Notes under the pieces: generated by a model
What the model was told of the DNA's origin: nothing
Databases searched by the model: none
Seen by the model: the letters and a program-made list of their open reading frames with translations, nothing else
Assembly: GCF_028471945.1 (NCBI RefSeq)
Contig: NZ_CP110128.1
Coordinates: forward strand, 3,460,501-3,524,500
From: Pseudomonas sp. WJP1
GTDB lineage: Bacteria > Pseudomonadota > Gammaproteobacteria > Pseudomonadales > Pseudomonadaceae
Direction of reading: 5' to 3'
Length of the DNA: 64,000 bases
Shown here: positions 26,562 to 35,020 of the stretch, in pieces
How the letters are laid out: the number at the start of each line of letters is the position of its first letter
Position numbering within the stretch: the stretch's first letter is position 1
Program-made: the position numbers and the translations under genes

Positions 26562-26618
26562 TATGAAGCGTTCAAGCTGCGGCCAACGTGCCAACCCGCC
26601 CCTGACACAGGAGTGCCC

Positions 26619-26945
26619 ATGATGCCTGGTTTTCTCCTCCATGCCGGTGCCACCGTGATGTGCGCCCACGGCGGCCAGGCAATGTCGACCGCACCTTTTG
26701 CCCGGGTACTGCTGGCCGGTCAGCCGGTGACGACCCTCACGGCGCCCTATGTGGTCGCCGGCTGCAGCATGCCGCCACCGCTGCCAGGCAATGGGCCTTG
26801 CATCATCGGTCAATGGTTGGTCGGGGCCACGCGGGTGTATGCCGGAGGGCAACCGGTATTACTGCAATCGAGTACCTCGATCTGCACGCCAACCGGTACG
26901 CCATTGATGATCACGGCCACCCAGATGCGGGTCTCAGGAGTCTGA
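26619..26945 (+). CDS. PAAR-like spike tip protein
   Basis: 108 residues, using the ATG at 26619 (AGGAG seven bases upstream). Sequence hallmarks are GFLLHAGATVMCAHGGQAMS, then VLLAGQPVTTL, YVVAGCSMPPPLPGNGPC, and RVYAGGQPVLLQSSTSICTP. Cys and His residues at about 13-16, 48, 61 and 91 can bind a metal as in PAAR tips. It would sharpen the spike at its end. Spacing to the gp25 gene is one base. Confidence 0.8.
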   Translation: MMPGFLLHAGATVMCAHGGQAMSTAPFARVLLAGQPVTTLTAPYVVAGCSMPPPLPGNGPCIIGQWLVGATRVYAGGQPVLLQSSTSICTPTGTPLMITATQMRVSGV

Positions 26946-26946
26946 T

Positions 26947-27309
26947 ATGGCCTTGGACTTTCCATTAAGTATCGATTCGCGCGGCCGCAGCACGGAGGTC
27001 TTCGCCGACCTGCACGTGCGCGACATGATCGAGCAAGTGCTGTTTACCGTACCGGGCGAGCGGGTGAACCGCCCGGACTTCGGCTGTGGGCTGCTGCAAC
27101 TGGTGTTTGCTCCCAACAGCGATGCCCTTGCCGCCGCCTTGCAGATGACCGTGCAAGGGTCGCTGCAACAGTGGCTGGGTGAGCTGATCGAGGTCGAAGA
27201 GGTGCAAGTACTCAATCTCAATGCGCGCCTGAACGTGACCGTGAAATACGTCATGCGCCAGGATCGCCAGCCTCAACTGGCAACCTTCAGCCGGGAAATC
27301 GGACCATGA
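26947..27309 (+). CDS. Baseplate wedge protein, gp25/GPW family
   Basis: 120 residues. The gp25 signature is present: VRDMIEQVLFTVPGERVNRP, DFGCGLLQLVFAPN, followed by a helical segment and VEEVQVLNLNARLNVTVKYV. The conserved GER-N-PDFG motif is what nucleates sheath assembly around the baseplate in T4, T6SS and eCIS. It overlaps the next gene by four bases. Confidence 0.92.
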   Translation: MALDFPLSIDSRGRSTEVFADLHVRDMIEQVLFTVPGERVNRPDFGCGLLQLVFAPNSDALAAALQMTVQGSLQQWLGELIEVEEVQVLNLNARLNVTVKYVMRQDRQPQLATFSREIGP

Positions 27310-29723
27310 AACGCGAGTTCCTCTCTGATAACCGCCACCGCCTGCAATTGCTGCGCGATCTCGGCTCGCCGGCCCTCAACGGCATCGACTACCTGGAGGT
27401 GGTCTCACGGGACCAGCGCAAGTTGCGCGTGGTGTTCGTCTACCCGCTGATCGGTATCACCAGCGCCAATTGCATGATCGAGGGTGGGGTGCGGATCACC
27501 GGGGTGCATATTGCAAGCCTGAGCATCAAGGGCAATCAGCTTGACTTGACCCTGGACCAGGCCGGTGATTTTTCCTGGTACCGTTTCGTGCTGATCGATC
27601 CTGCTGCCCCGCAAGACCCACCCGAGGGATTCGACCCTTGCTTGTCGAGCATTCGCTTCAGTTTCAAGGCACAGTGCCCCTCCGAGTTCGATTGCGCCGA
27701 TGACCACTCATGCCCCCCGCAGGCTTGGGTCGAGCCGCAGCTGGATTACCTGGCCAAGGACTATGGAAGTTTCCGTCGGCTGATGCTGGACCGGATGGGG
27801 CAGCTGATACCGGGGTTTCGCGAGCGCAACCCGGCGGACTTCACGGTGGCGCTGGTCGAGATGCTCGCGCACATCGGCGATCAGCTCAGTTACTACCAGG
27901 ACGCCGTGGCCACCGAGGCTTACCTGGGCACGGCACGCCGGCGCGTGTCGTTGTGCCGGCACGCACGCTTGCTCGATTACCCGATTCAACAGGGTTGCAA
28001 CAGCCGGGTATTTGTCAGCTTGATGATCAACGGTAAAGCCGATGGTCAGGTGCTGCGGGTACGCACACCATTGCTGACCCGCGGGTTTGGCCCGGGCCCG
28101 CGAGTGGAAAAGGCCGTGCTGGAGACCCTGCCAGACGGCGCAACCCAGGTCTTCGAAACCTTGCACCCCTTGCCTTTGTGGGCGGCGCACAACGAGATTG
28201 CGATCCACCCTTGGGGCGAGCCGAATTTTTGCCTGAGCGCTGGCGCGCAGGAAGCCGCATTGGTCAACAAGCCGCCACTCAATTTGCAGCCGGGGATGTT
28301 GCTGCTGCTGGAGCAAGTACCCGACCTGAAATACGGTTGGGCGGCGAATGTCGATCGCAGCCATCGGCACGTGGTGCGGCTGGTCGAAGTCACGCAGGGG
28401 CTGGACCCGCTCACCGGTACGCCGCTGAAACTGGTCAGATGGCATGCTGAAGACGCATTGCCATTCGAGATGTGCGTCAGTGTGCAGATAGAGCAGGCGG
28501 GGGTGAGCCTGGTACTCACCGTCGCCTGTGCCCGTGCCAACCTGGTACTGGCCGACCATGGCCTGACCCGCAGCAATGAAACCCTGTTGCCGGACACTGT
28601 ACCTGACACAGGAAACTACCGACCGCGCCTGCGTGAGCCCAATATCGTCTATGCACAGCCCTATGAAGACGATCCGACACGCTCGGCCTGCAGCAGCCTG
28701 AGACAGGACTGGCGACAAGCCGTTGCGGCCGACATGCAGTTGATCGAGGACGGCACCGGCGTTGCCGGCGCCCCGCCCAAGGCAGATGTCATCAGTTGGA
28801 CGCCGCGCCGCGACCTGCTCGCGAGCGACTGTTTCGCCCGGGCATTCGTGGTGGAAACCGAAGCCGATGGCAGTGCCTTCCTGCGTTTCGGTGACAATCG
28901 CTTCGGCCTGCAACCAACCCCCCGAAGCCGTTTGTTGGCCAGCTATCGCCAGGGCGGTGGCAGCATCGGCAATGTCGGCGCCGAGAGCATCACCCACATC
29001 ATTTGCGATGACCCACTGATCGAACCCCACATCGAAGCGGTGCGCAACCCGCTGCCGGCGCTGGGCGGCGCAGAACCCGAGAGCGCGAACTCGATCAAGC
29101 TGTTTGCACCGCAAGCATTTCGTACCCAGGAAAGGGCGGTCACCGAAACCGACTATGCACGCATTGCCGAGCGCCATCCCGAGGTGCAGCGGGCTGCCGC
29201 TCGGCTGCGCTGGACCGGCAGCTGGTACAGCATGTTCGTCAGCATTGACCGCAAAGGCGGCAAGCCGATGGATGCGCCGTTTCGCAAGGCAATGCTCGAG
29301 CACCTGGAGCGCTATCGCCTGGCCGGTTATGACTTGGACTTGAGCGAGCCGATCAACGTAGCGCTGGATATCCAGCTGAACATCTGCGTGCTGCCGGGCT
29401 ACTTTGCCACGTCGGTGAAACGTGGGCTGCTCGTGCGCCTGGGCAACCGTGAGGATGCGCTGGGACAACAGGGCTTCTTTCATCCCGATCACTTCAGCTT
29501 TGGTCAGGGCCTGGCCCTGTCGGCACTGGTGGAGGCGGCGCACTCGGTGACGGGCGTGGCCTCCCTTGAGGTGAAGGTGTTCCAGCGCTGGGGCAAGACA
29601 CCCAACCAGGAGATCGAACAGGGCTTTATCCACGCTACCCCCCTCGAAGTGCTGCGCCTGGATAACGACCCGAACTTCCCCGAGAACGGCCGGCTGCGGC
29701 TCAGCATGCAGGGTGGCGTATGA
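27306..29723 (+). CDS. Baseplate J-like wedge protein 1 (Afp11-like)
   Basis: 805 residues. It has the eCIS 'putative baseplate assembly protein' pattern: QLDYLAKDYGSFRRLMLDRM near 145, FTVALVEMLAHIGDQLSYYQ, DAVATEAYLGTARRRVSLCR, HARLLDYPIQQGCNSRVFV, and near 530 LRFGDNRFGLQPTPRSRLLA. The C-terminal third (FRTQERAVTETDYARIAERH) is the gpJ domain. The first 140 residues are an extra N-terminal domain. It forms the wedge ring that is released when the particle contracts. Coupled to both neighbours by ATGA overlaps. Confidence 0.9.
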   Translation: MKREFLSDNRHRLQLLRDLGSPALNGIDYLEVVSRDQRKLRVVFVYPLIGITSANCMIEGGVRITGVHIASLSIKGNQLDLTLDQAGDFSWYRFVLIDPAAPQDPPEGFDPCLSSIRFSFKAQCPSEFDCADDHSCPPQAWVEPQLDYLAKDYGSFRRLMLDRMGQLIPGFRERNPADFTVALVEMLAHIGDQLSYYQDAVATEAYLGTARRRVSLCRHARLLDYPIQQGCNSRVFVSLMINGKADGQVLRVRTPLLTRGFGPGPRVEKAVLETLPDGATQVFETLHPLPLWAAHNEIAIHPWGEPNFCLSAGAQEAALVNKPPLNLQPGMLLLLEQVPDLKYGWAANVDRSHRHVVRLVEVTQGLDPLTGTPLKLVRWHAEDALPFEMCVSVQIEQAGVSLVLTVACARANLVLADHGLTRSNETLLPDTVPDTGNYRPRLREPNIVYAQPYEDDPTRSACSSLRQDWRQAVAADMQLIEDGTGVAGAPPKADVISWTPRRDLLASDCFARAFVVETEADGSAFLRFGDNRFGLQPTPRSRLLASYRQGGGSIGNVGAESITHIICDDPLIEPHIEAVRNPLPALGGAEPESANSIKLFAPQAFRTQERAVTETDYARIAERHPEVQRAAARLRWTGSWYSMFVSIDRKGGKPMDAPFRKAMLEHLERYRLAGYDLDLSEPINVALDIQLNICVLPGYFATSVKRGLLVRLGNREDALGQQGFFHPDHFSFGQGLALSALVEAAHSVTGVASLEVKVFQRWGKTPNQEIEQGFIHATPLEVLRLDNDPNFPENGRLRLSMQGGV

Positions 29724-32700
29724 GTAATGGCGCAGGAGAAGACAAACAATGCGGCTGCTGCAGCGCACCTCAAACGCCGACTCCGGTCGATGAGATGAAC
29801 CCACCGGGGCAGCCGATGCTGCACTACCGTGTCGGCACACACGGGCGCTTTCGCCAGGCCATGCTGGAGCGTCTGTCCAGCGTGCCGGTGTTGCTCGACC
29901 TGAGCACTCGCGATAGCGATGATCCGGTGCTGGCACTGCTCGATGCCTGGGCTGGGGTACTCGACGTGCTGAGCTTCTATCAGGAACGCATTGCCAACGA
30001 GGGCTTCCTGCGCACCGCGACAGAACGGCGCTCGGTGCTGGAACTGGCACGTACCATCGGTTATGAATTGCGCCCCGGCGTCGCAGCCTCGACCTTCCTG
30101 GCGTTTTCCCTGGAGACCGCGCCTGGCGCGCCGCTGACGGCGCGAATCGAAGCGGGCAGCAAATGCCAGAGCATCCCCGAGCAGGATGAGATGCCTCAGG
30201 TTTTCGAAACCCTGGAGCCATTGCACGCTCGCGTGGCCTGGAATGCCTTGCGCGTGGTGAGCCAGGAGCCCGTGCCACCGTACTGGGGCAGTCGTACACT
30301 GTATTTGAAGGGGCAGGGCACCCGCCTGCAAGTTGGCGATACGCTGCTGATCGTTGGAGATGAACGGCTGAAAAACCCCGGCAGCGAAAACTGGGATGTG
30401 CGCCGGGTGGCGCGCGTACAGGTGATTGCGCCCGTGGAACCCAGTGCCGATCCCCTGGCCGGGTACACGGTGGTGAGCCTCGACCGGCCGCTGGGTAACA
30501 TCCTGCCCCATGTCGAGCCAGCCAGAGCCAACCCCCGCTGCTTTGCCTTGCGCACCAAAGCTGCGTTGTTCGGTCAGGCGGCGCCAGACTGGCGCGCCAT
30601 GCCGCGCAGTCTGCGGGCGAGCTACCTGGGGTTTGATGACGACGCCCAGGCCCTCATCAGCGTGCACGGGCAATGGCCGAACTTCACCCTGGCGGACATT
30701 TCCGATCCACCCGGCACGAAGGCTGCGGGCAGTGGTTTGTATGGCGAGTATTTCGAAGGCAGCGATTTCAAGACGCGAAAACTGAGTCGTACGGACGCCA
30801 CCGTTAATTTCGACTGGGGTACTGCCAACCCCGATCCGAGCCTGAGCGCCGATAGGTTCTCGGTACGCTGGAGCGGTTGGCTGCAGATACCCGAGAGCGG
30901 CAGCTACAGCATTTTCGTCAAGGCCGATGATGGCGTGCGCCTGTGGCTCAACGGGCAATTATTGATCAATCAATGGCCCGGCAAGGACAACCCCGAGCCC
31001 AGTGCCACCTTGCACGAACTCAAGGCCGGGCAAAAGCTCGACATCCGCCTGGAGTACTTCGAAAACACCGGTGCGGCGCTGATACAACTGAGTTGGCAGG
31101 GCCCCGGTATTGCCAAACAGATTATCGGGCAAAGCCGGCTGTACCCACGGGATGTGCACACGGTGCATCTGGACGCCAGTTACCCCAGGCTGGTGGCCGG
31201 CAGCTGGCTGGTGTTGGCGCTGCCGGACTACCAGGAGCTGTACCAGATACTGGAAGCCGGCGAGGACGCCCGCGCCGCATTCACCCTGAGCAGCAAGACC
31301 ACGCGCCTGAAATTGCGCGGCGAGCAATTGCGCGAGCTGTTCAACGAGCACCTGCGCGATACAACGGTATATGGCGAATCCATCGAACTGCCGTGGGCGC
31401 TTCGTCCCGTTTCAGGTTTGCTCAGTGGTCATGAGCTGACCCTCGACGGGCTCCAGGCGCAACTGCAGGAGGGGCAGTGGCTGGCCATCAGCGGCCTGAC
31501 CCTGGCCGCAGCGGCGCAAAATGCTCCGGCACGCAAGCGACTGCTGGAGGGCGACGCGCTGGCAGCCTTGGAGATTTCCAGGGACGGGCGCCTGGCGAGT
31601 CTCACGTTCGCCGACGGCGCCCACCACGAAGTGCTGCTGGAGTCGGCCAGTGAGGTCGTGCAACTACGGCGTAACGACAGTAGCGGCCCGCGTTCACGCC
31701 TGGAGCTTGCCAGCGATCTGCTCAACACCTACCTGCCACTGAGTGTGCGCATCAATGCCAACGTGGCGCCTGCCAGTCATGGCGACAGCAAACAGATGCG
31801 CATTGCGCCGGAAATCCTCGGCAGCGGCGATGCCGGGCAAGCGTTCCAGCGCTTTGTGCTACAGCAAAAGCCGCTGACTTACATTAGCGCCCCCACGCCT
31901 TCGGGTATCCAGAGCACACTGGAAATACGCGTCGATGGCCTGCGCTGGGCCGAAGCGCCGCGCCTTGGCGAACTGACGCCGCACGACCGTGCGTACCTTG
32001 TCCGACGCGGTGACGACGGGACTGTCACCGTGCAATTGGGCGATGGTCAGTACGGCAGCCGTCTACCCAGCGGGCAGATGAACGTGCAGGCACGCTATCG
32101 GGTCGGCATTGGTGCTGCCGGCAACCTGAAACAAGGGGCCATTAGTCTGCTGTTGACTCGCCCGTTGGGGGTCAAGGAGGTGATCAACCCCGTGCCGGCG
32201 GCGGGTGGGGTCGACCCGGAAGGCTGCGACAGCGCCCGACAAAATGCGCCTTTGCCGGTAATGACCCTGGACCGGATTGTTTCCCTTCGGGATGTCGAGG
32301 ACTTCGCCGCCGCCTTCGCCGGCGTCGGCAAAGCCCAGGCGGTGTGGCTTTGGGATGGCGAACAGCGGTTGGTCCACCTCTCTATCAGCGGCGTCGGCGG
32401 TAGCGAGATCGATCCCGGATCACAGCTTTATCGCAACCTGGCAACGGCGATTGATTCAGTTAGCCCGGCCCACCAGCGCCTCAAACTCGAACCGGGTGTG
32501 GTCCTGCGTTTCGGCCTGTCGGCCAACCTTCGGGTGAAACCTGATTATGAAAGCGCAGCGGTCCTGGCGGCTGTGCGCGATTCGCTGGCCGAGGCGTACT
32601 GTTTTGCCGCACGGCGCTATGGCCAGTCAGTAAGCGGCAGCGAAGTGCTGGCCCTGATGCAACGTGTAGCAGGCGTGGAGCGAGTCGATCTGGACAGCCT

Positions 32701-32854
32701 GCAGCTTTTCGACGGCCTCCTGACCAGCAGCGTCGCTGGCCCGGACGGGCGCCTGCGTGCACGTGGTGCGCGTTGGCAAGGCACGCAGATCCTTGCCGCG
32801 CAGTTGTTGTTGCTGGACCCCGGACAAGTCATCCTGACGGAGCTTAGCCAATGA
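29720..32854 (+). CDS. Baseplate J-like wedge protein 2 with an inserted PA14 domain
   Basis: 1044 residues. A Cys-rich start (CGCCSAP), then the baseplate helix block DDPVLALLDAWAGVLDVLSF, YQERIANEGFLRTATERRS, and VLELARTIGYELRPGVAAS. Residues about 337-463 (30730-31110) are a PA14 domain: GLYGEYFEGSDFKTRKLSRT, WSGWLQIPESGSYSIFVKAD, DGVRLWLNGQLLINQWPG. PA14 domains bind glycans in many secreted proteins. The downstream J-like part (VTVQLGDGQYGSRLPSGQMN, RYRVGIGAAGNLKQGA, then DRIVSLRDVEDFAAAFAGVG) resumes after it. PA14 is not a normal part of baseplate J proteins as I know them, so this is a domain insertion. ATGA overlaps join it to both neighbours. Confidence 0.88.
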   Translation: MSNGAGEDKQCGCCSAPQTPTPVDEMNPPGQPMLHYRVGTHGRFRQAMLERLSSVPVLLDLSTRDSDDPVLALLDAWAGVLDVLSFYQERIANEGFLRTATERRSVLELARTIGYELRPGVAASTFLAFSLETAPGAPLTARIEAGSKCQSIPEQDEMPQVFETLEPLHARVAWNALRVVSQEPVPPYWGSRTLYLKGQGTRLQVGDTLLIVGDERLKNPGSENWDVRRVARVQVIAPVEPSADPLAGYTVVSLDRPLGNILPHVEPARANPRCFALRTKAALFGQAAPDWRAMPRSLRASYLGFDDDAQALISVHGQWPNFTLADISDPPGTKAAGSGLYGEYFEGSDFKTRKLSRTDATVNFDWGTANPDPSLSADRFSVRWSGWLQIPESGSYSIFVKADDGVRLWLNGQLLINQWPGKDNPEPSATLHELKAGQKLDIRLEYFENTGAALIQLSWQGPGIAKQIIGQSRLYPRDVHTVHLDASYPRLVAGSWLVLALPDYQELYQILEAGEDARAAFTLSSKTTRLKLRGEQLRELFNEHLRDTTVYGESIELPWALRPVSGLLSGHELTLDGLQAQLQEGQWLAISGLTLAAAAQNAPARKRLLEGDALAALEISRDGRLASLTFADGAHHEVLLESASEVVQLRRNDSSGPRSRLELASDLLNTYLPLSVRINANVAPASHGDSKQMRIAPEILGSGDAGQAFQRFVLQQKPLTYISAPTPSGIQSTLEIRVDGLRWAEAPRLGELTPHDRAYLVRRGDDGTVTVQLGDGQYGSRLPSGQMNVQARYRVGIGAAGNLKQGAISLLLTRPLGVKEVINPVPAAGGVDPEGCDSARQNAPLPVMTLDRIVSLRDVEDFAAAFAGVGKAQAVWLWDGEQRLVHLSISGVGGSEIDPGSQLYRNLATAIDSVSPAHQRLKLEPGVVLRFGLSANLRVKPDYESAAVLAAVRDSLAEAYCFAARRYGQSVSGSEVLALMQRVAGVERVDLDSLQLFDGLLTSSVAGPDGRLRARGARWQGTQILAAQLLLLDPGQVILTELSQ

Positions 32855-34992
32855 GCATCGATGCCGAATTCCTGTTGGCCCGGCTGCCGGCGTTCTACCG
32901 TGATCGTGACGCCGAAACGGGTGGGCAACTGCGTGCGCTGTTGGAGGTGATCGCCGAGCAGGGCGCTTTTGTCGAGGCCGACATCGCCCGACTTTACGAC
33001 AACTGGTTCATCGAGACCTGCGATGATTGGTTGATCCCCTATATCGGCGAGTTGCTGGGGGTGCGGGCGCTCTACCCGGTCAGTGGCACTCAAGCCTTTA
33101 CATTGCGTGCATACGTCGCCAACACCCTGCGCCTGCGTCGTCGTAAAGGCACGCTGCCGGTGCTCGAGCAACTGGCGTGCGACACCACCGGATGGTGCGC
33201 TCGGGCGGTAGAGTTTTTCGAGCTGTTGGGCACCACCCAGTACCTGGACCATCGCCGCCTGCACAACGTGCGCACGCCGAACGTGCGCGACGCCGCGCAA
33301 ATGGAACGGGTCGACGGACCGTTCGACCGCTGTGCCCACAGCGTCGAGGTGCGACCGCTGACAGCCGGGCGTTACAACATAGCCAACATCGGGCTGTATA
33401 TCTGGCGCCTCCAGGCTTATCCGCTGCAACGGTGTACGGCCCATACCGCCACCAGCCTGCCCGGTTTCTACAGCTTCGATGCCTTGGGTCGCAGCTTTCC
33501 CGGACCACTGCAGCAAGGCGAGGGCATGTTGTTCAACCGGTCCCGCAGCGAGCAGGAAATCACCCATCTGGCGCTGCCGGAAAACGTGCCGGAACCGCTG
33601 TCACGGCGCGTTTTGCATGATGAACTGACGGCCCTGCGTCAGGCGTTGGCCGATGGCGTCGAGCCCGACAGTGTCTACTTCCCCAACGATCAGGAGCAAG
33701 AGAATGGCCCGGTGTTGCGGGTCTGGCTCGACGACTTGCAAATCCCGCCGGAACATCTGGTCGTGTGCAATTTGTCTGCGCTGCCGGGAGTGGTGCCCGA
33801 ACAATGGCGGCGACCTCCGCCAAGCGTGACAGTCAAAACAACCAGCGTTGGAGGGGCGGCCAAGACCTTTCCCGCCGACGCCAGCCAGTTCCTGGTAGGC
33901 ATCGACCCGGTGCTCGGGCGCATTGCCCTGCCGGCCGGCAAGACCGCGACAACCGTGGAGGTCGCCTACAGCTACGGCTTCCCCGGCGATATTGGCGGCG
34001 GCCCTTATGACCGCCGCCCCGCGCAGCATGACCGGGAAGCGGAGCAGGGTCTGCTCAAGCCCACGGACTTCCAGGTGCTCTTGCGGGTGCCGGATGATCA
34101 CCCGTCCCTGGCCGATGCACTGACGGCAGTAAAAGCCGGCACCAGCACGTTGATCTACTTGCTTGATGACGCGACGCAGCAGCTCACACCCGATCTCGAC
34201 CTGCCGGACACCCACCTGGCCATCGAAGCCGCCAACAAGCGGCGACCAGTACTGGTCGGCGACTGGCGTCTGCGCGGCAACCTCAATACCCGGCTCAGTT
34301 TGTCTGGCCTGCTGCTGGACGGCCAACTGGGCCTGGACGGCGCGCTGGGCGAAGTCAACGTGCGCCATTGCAGCCTGACCCCTGACAAGGGCGGTATCCG
34401 CCATACGGGGGCCGCCAGCCAGTTGTGGCTGCGCCTGACCCATTGCCTGTGCGGCCCGCTGCAGGTTGCCAAGGCCATTGCTGGCGTAGTGGGGCGCGCC
34501 TGCGTGTTCGACAATGCGGATAAGCCAGCCTTCGACTTGCCGGACACGTATCTGGACCTCGACCGCTGTAGCGTATTTGGCACTACAGCGGCCGGTGGGC
34601 TGACAGCCAGCAATTGCCTTTTCAACGCGAAATTGACGATCACCCGGCTGCAGGAAGGCTGCGTTCGCTTCAGTTTCGTACCGCAAGGCTCGCAGACACC
34701 ACGTCGCTATCGCTGCCTGCCTGACCTGGTTATGCAAGGCGTGCCTGCTACCAAGGCCAAGCGCGAGAGTGTGCGGGTTACCCCAGCCTTTACCTCGGTG
34801 ACATTCGGTCACCCAGCCTATTCCCAGCTACGCCTTGGCTGCGCCGTGGAGCTGTGCCGCGGTGCCGAGGACGGCGCCGAAATGGGCGTCTGGAACCTGC
34901 TGCAACAACCCCAGCGTGAGGCCAACCTGCGCCAGGCCCTGGATGAATATCTGCGCTTGGGCCTCGAGGCCGGCGTGATTTTTGTGAATTGA
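32851..34992 (+). CDS. Phage tail protein I-like protein with beta-rich C terminus
   Basis: 713 residues. The first ~120 match P2 gpI-type baseplate proteins: LLARLPAFYRDRDAETGGQL, then LYDNWFIETCDDWLIPYIGE, LLGVRALYPVSG, ANTLRLRRRKGTLPVLEQLA. After about 450 the chain turns into repeated short strands (LSLSGLLLDGQLGLDGALGE, VNVRHCSLTPDKG), consistent with a right-handed beta-helix. Long gpI-like proteins of this kind sit at the baseplate edge and may carry or be the receptor-binding part. The gene is coupled upstream by ATGA and is 28 bases before the DUF6519 gene. Confidence 0.82.
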   Translation: MSIDAEFLLARLPAFYRDRDAETGGQLRALLEVIAEQGAFVEADIARLYDNWFIETCDDWLIPYIGELLGVRALYPVSGTQAFTLRAYVANTLRLRRRKGTLPVLEQLACDTTGWCARAVEFFELLGTTQYLDHRRLHNVRTPNVRDAAQMERVDGPFDRCAHSVEVRPLTAGRYNIANIGLYIWRLQAYPLQRCTAHTATSLPGFYSFDALGRSFPGPLQQGEGMLFNRSRSEQEITHLALPENVPEPLSRRVLHDELTALRQALADGVEPDSVYFPNDQEQENGPVLRVWLDDLQIPPEHLVVCNLSALPGVVPEQWRRPPPSVTVKTTSVGGAAKTFPADASQFLVGIDPVLGRIALPAGKTATTVEVAYSYGFPGDIGGGPYDRRPAQHDREAEQGLLKPTDFQVLLRVPDDHPSLADALTAVKAGTSTLIYLLDDATQQLTPDLDLPDTHLAIEAANKRRPVLVGDWRLRGNLNTRLSLSGLLLDGQLGLDGALGEVNVRHCSLTPDKGGIRHTGAASQLWLRLTHCLCGPLQVAKAIAGVVGRACVFDNADKPAFDLPDTYLDLDRCSVFGTTAAGGLTASNCLFNAKLTITRLQEGCVRFSFVPQGSQTPRRYRCLPDLVMQGVPATKAKRESVRVTPAFTSVTFGHPAYSQLRLGCAVELCRGAEDGAEMGVWNLLQQPQREANLRQALDEYLRLGLEAGVIFVN

Positions 34993-35020
34993 CCGAACGT
35001 ACACATCGGGACAGACGACC

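Noticed and set aside
27708..30299. An 863-codon minus-strand open frame
   Set aside because: It lies fully opposite two well-supported baseplate genes, shows only the low-complexity composition expected of an antisense high-GC frame, and has no ribosome site.
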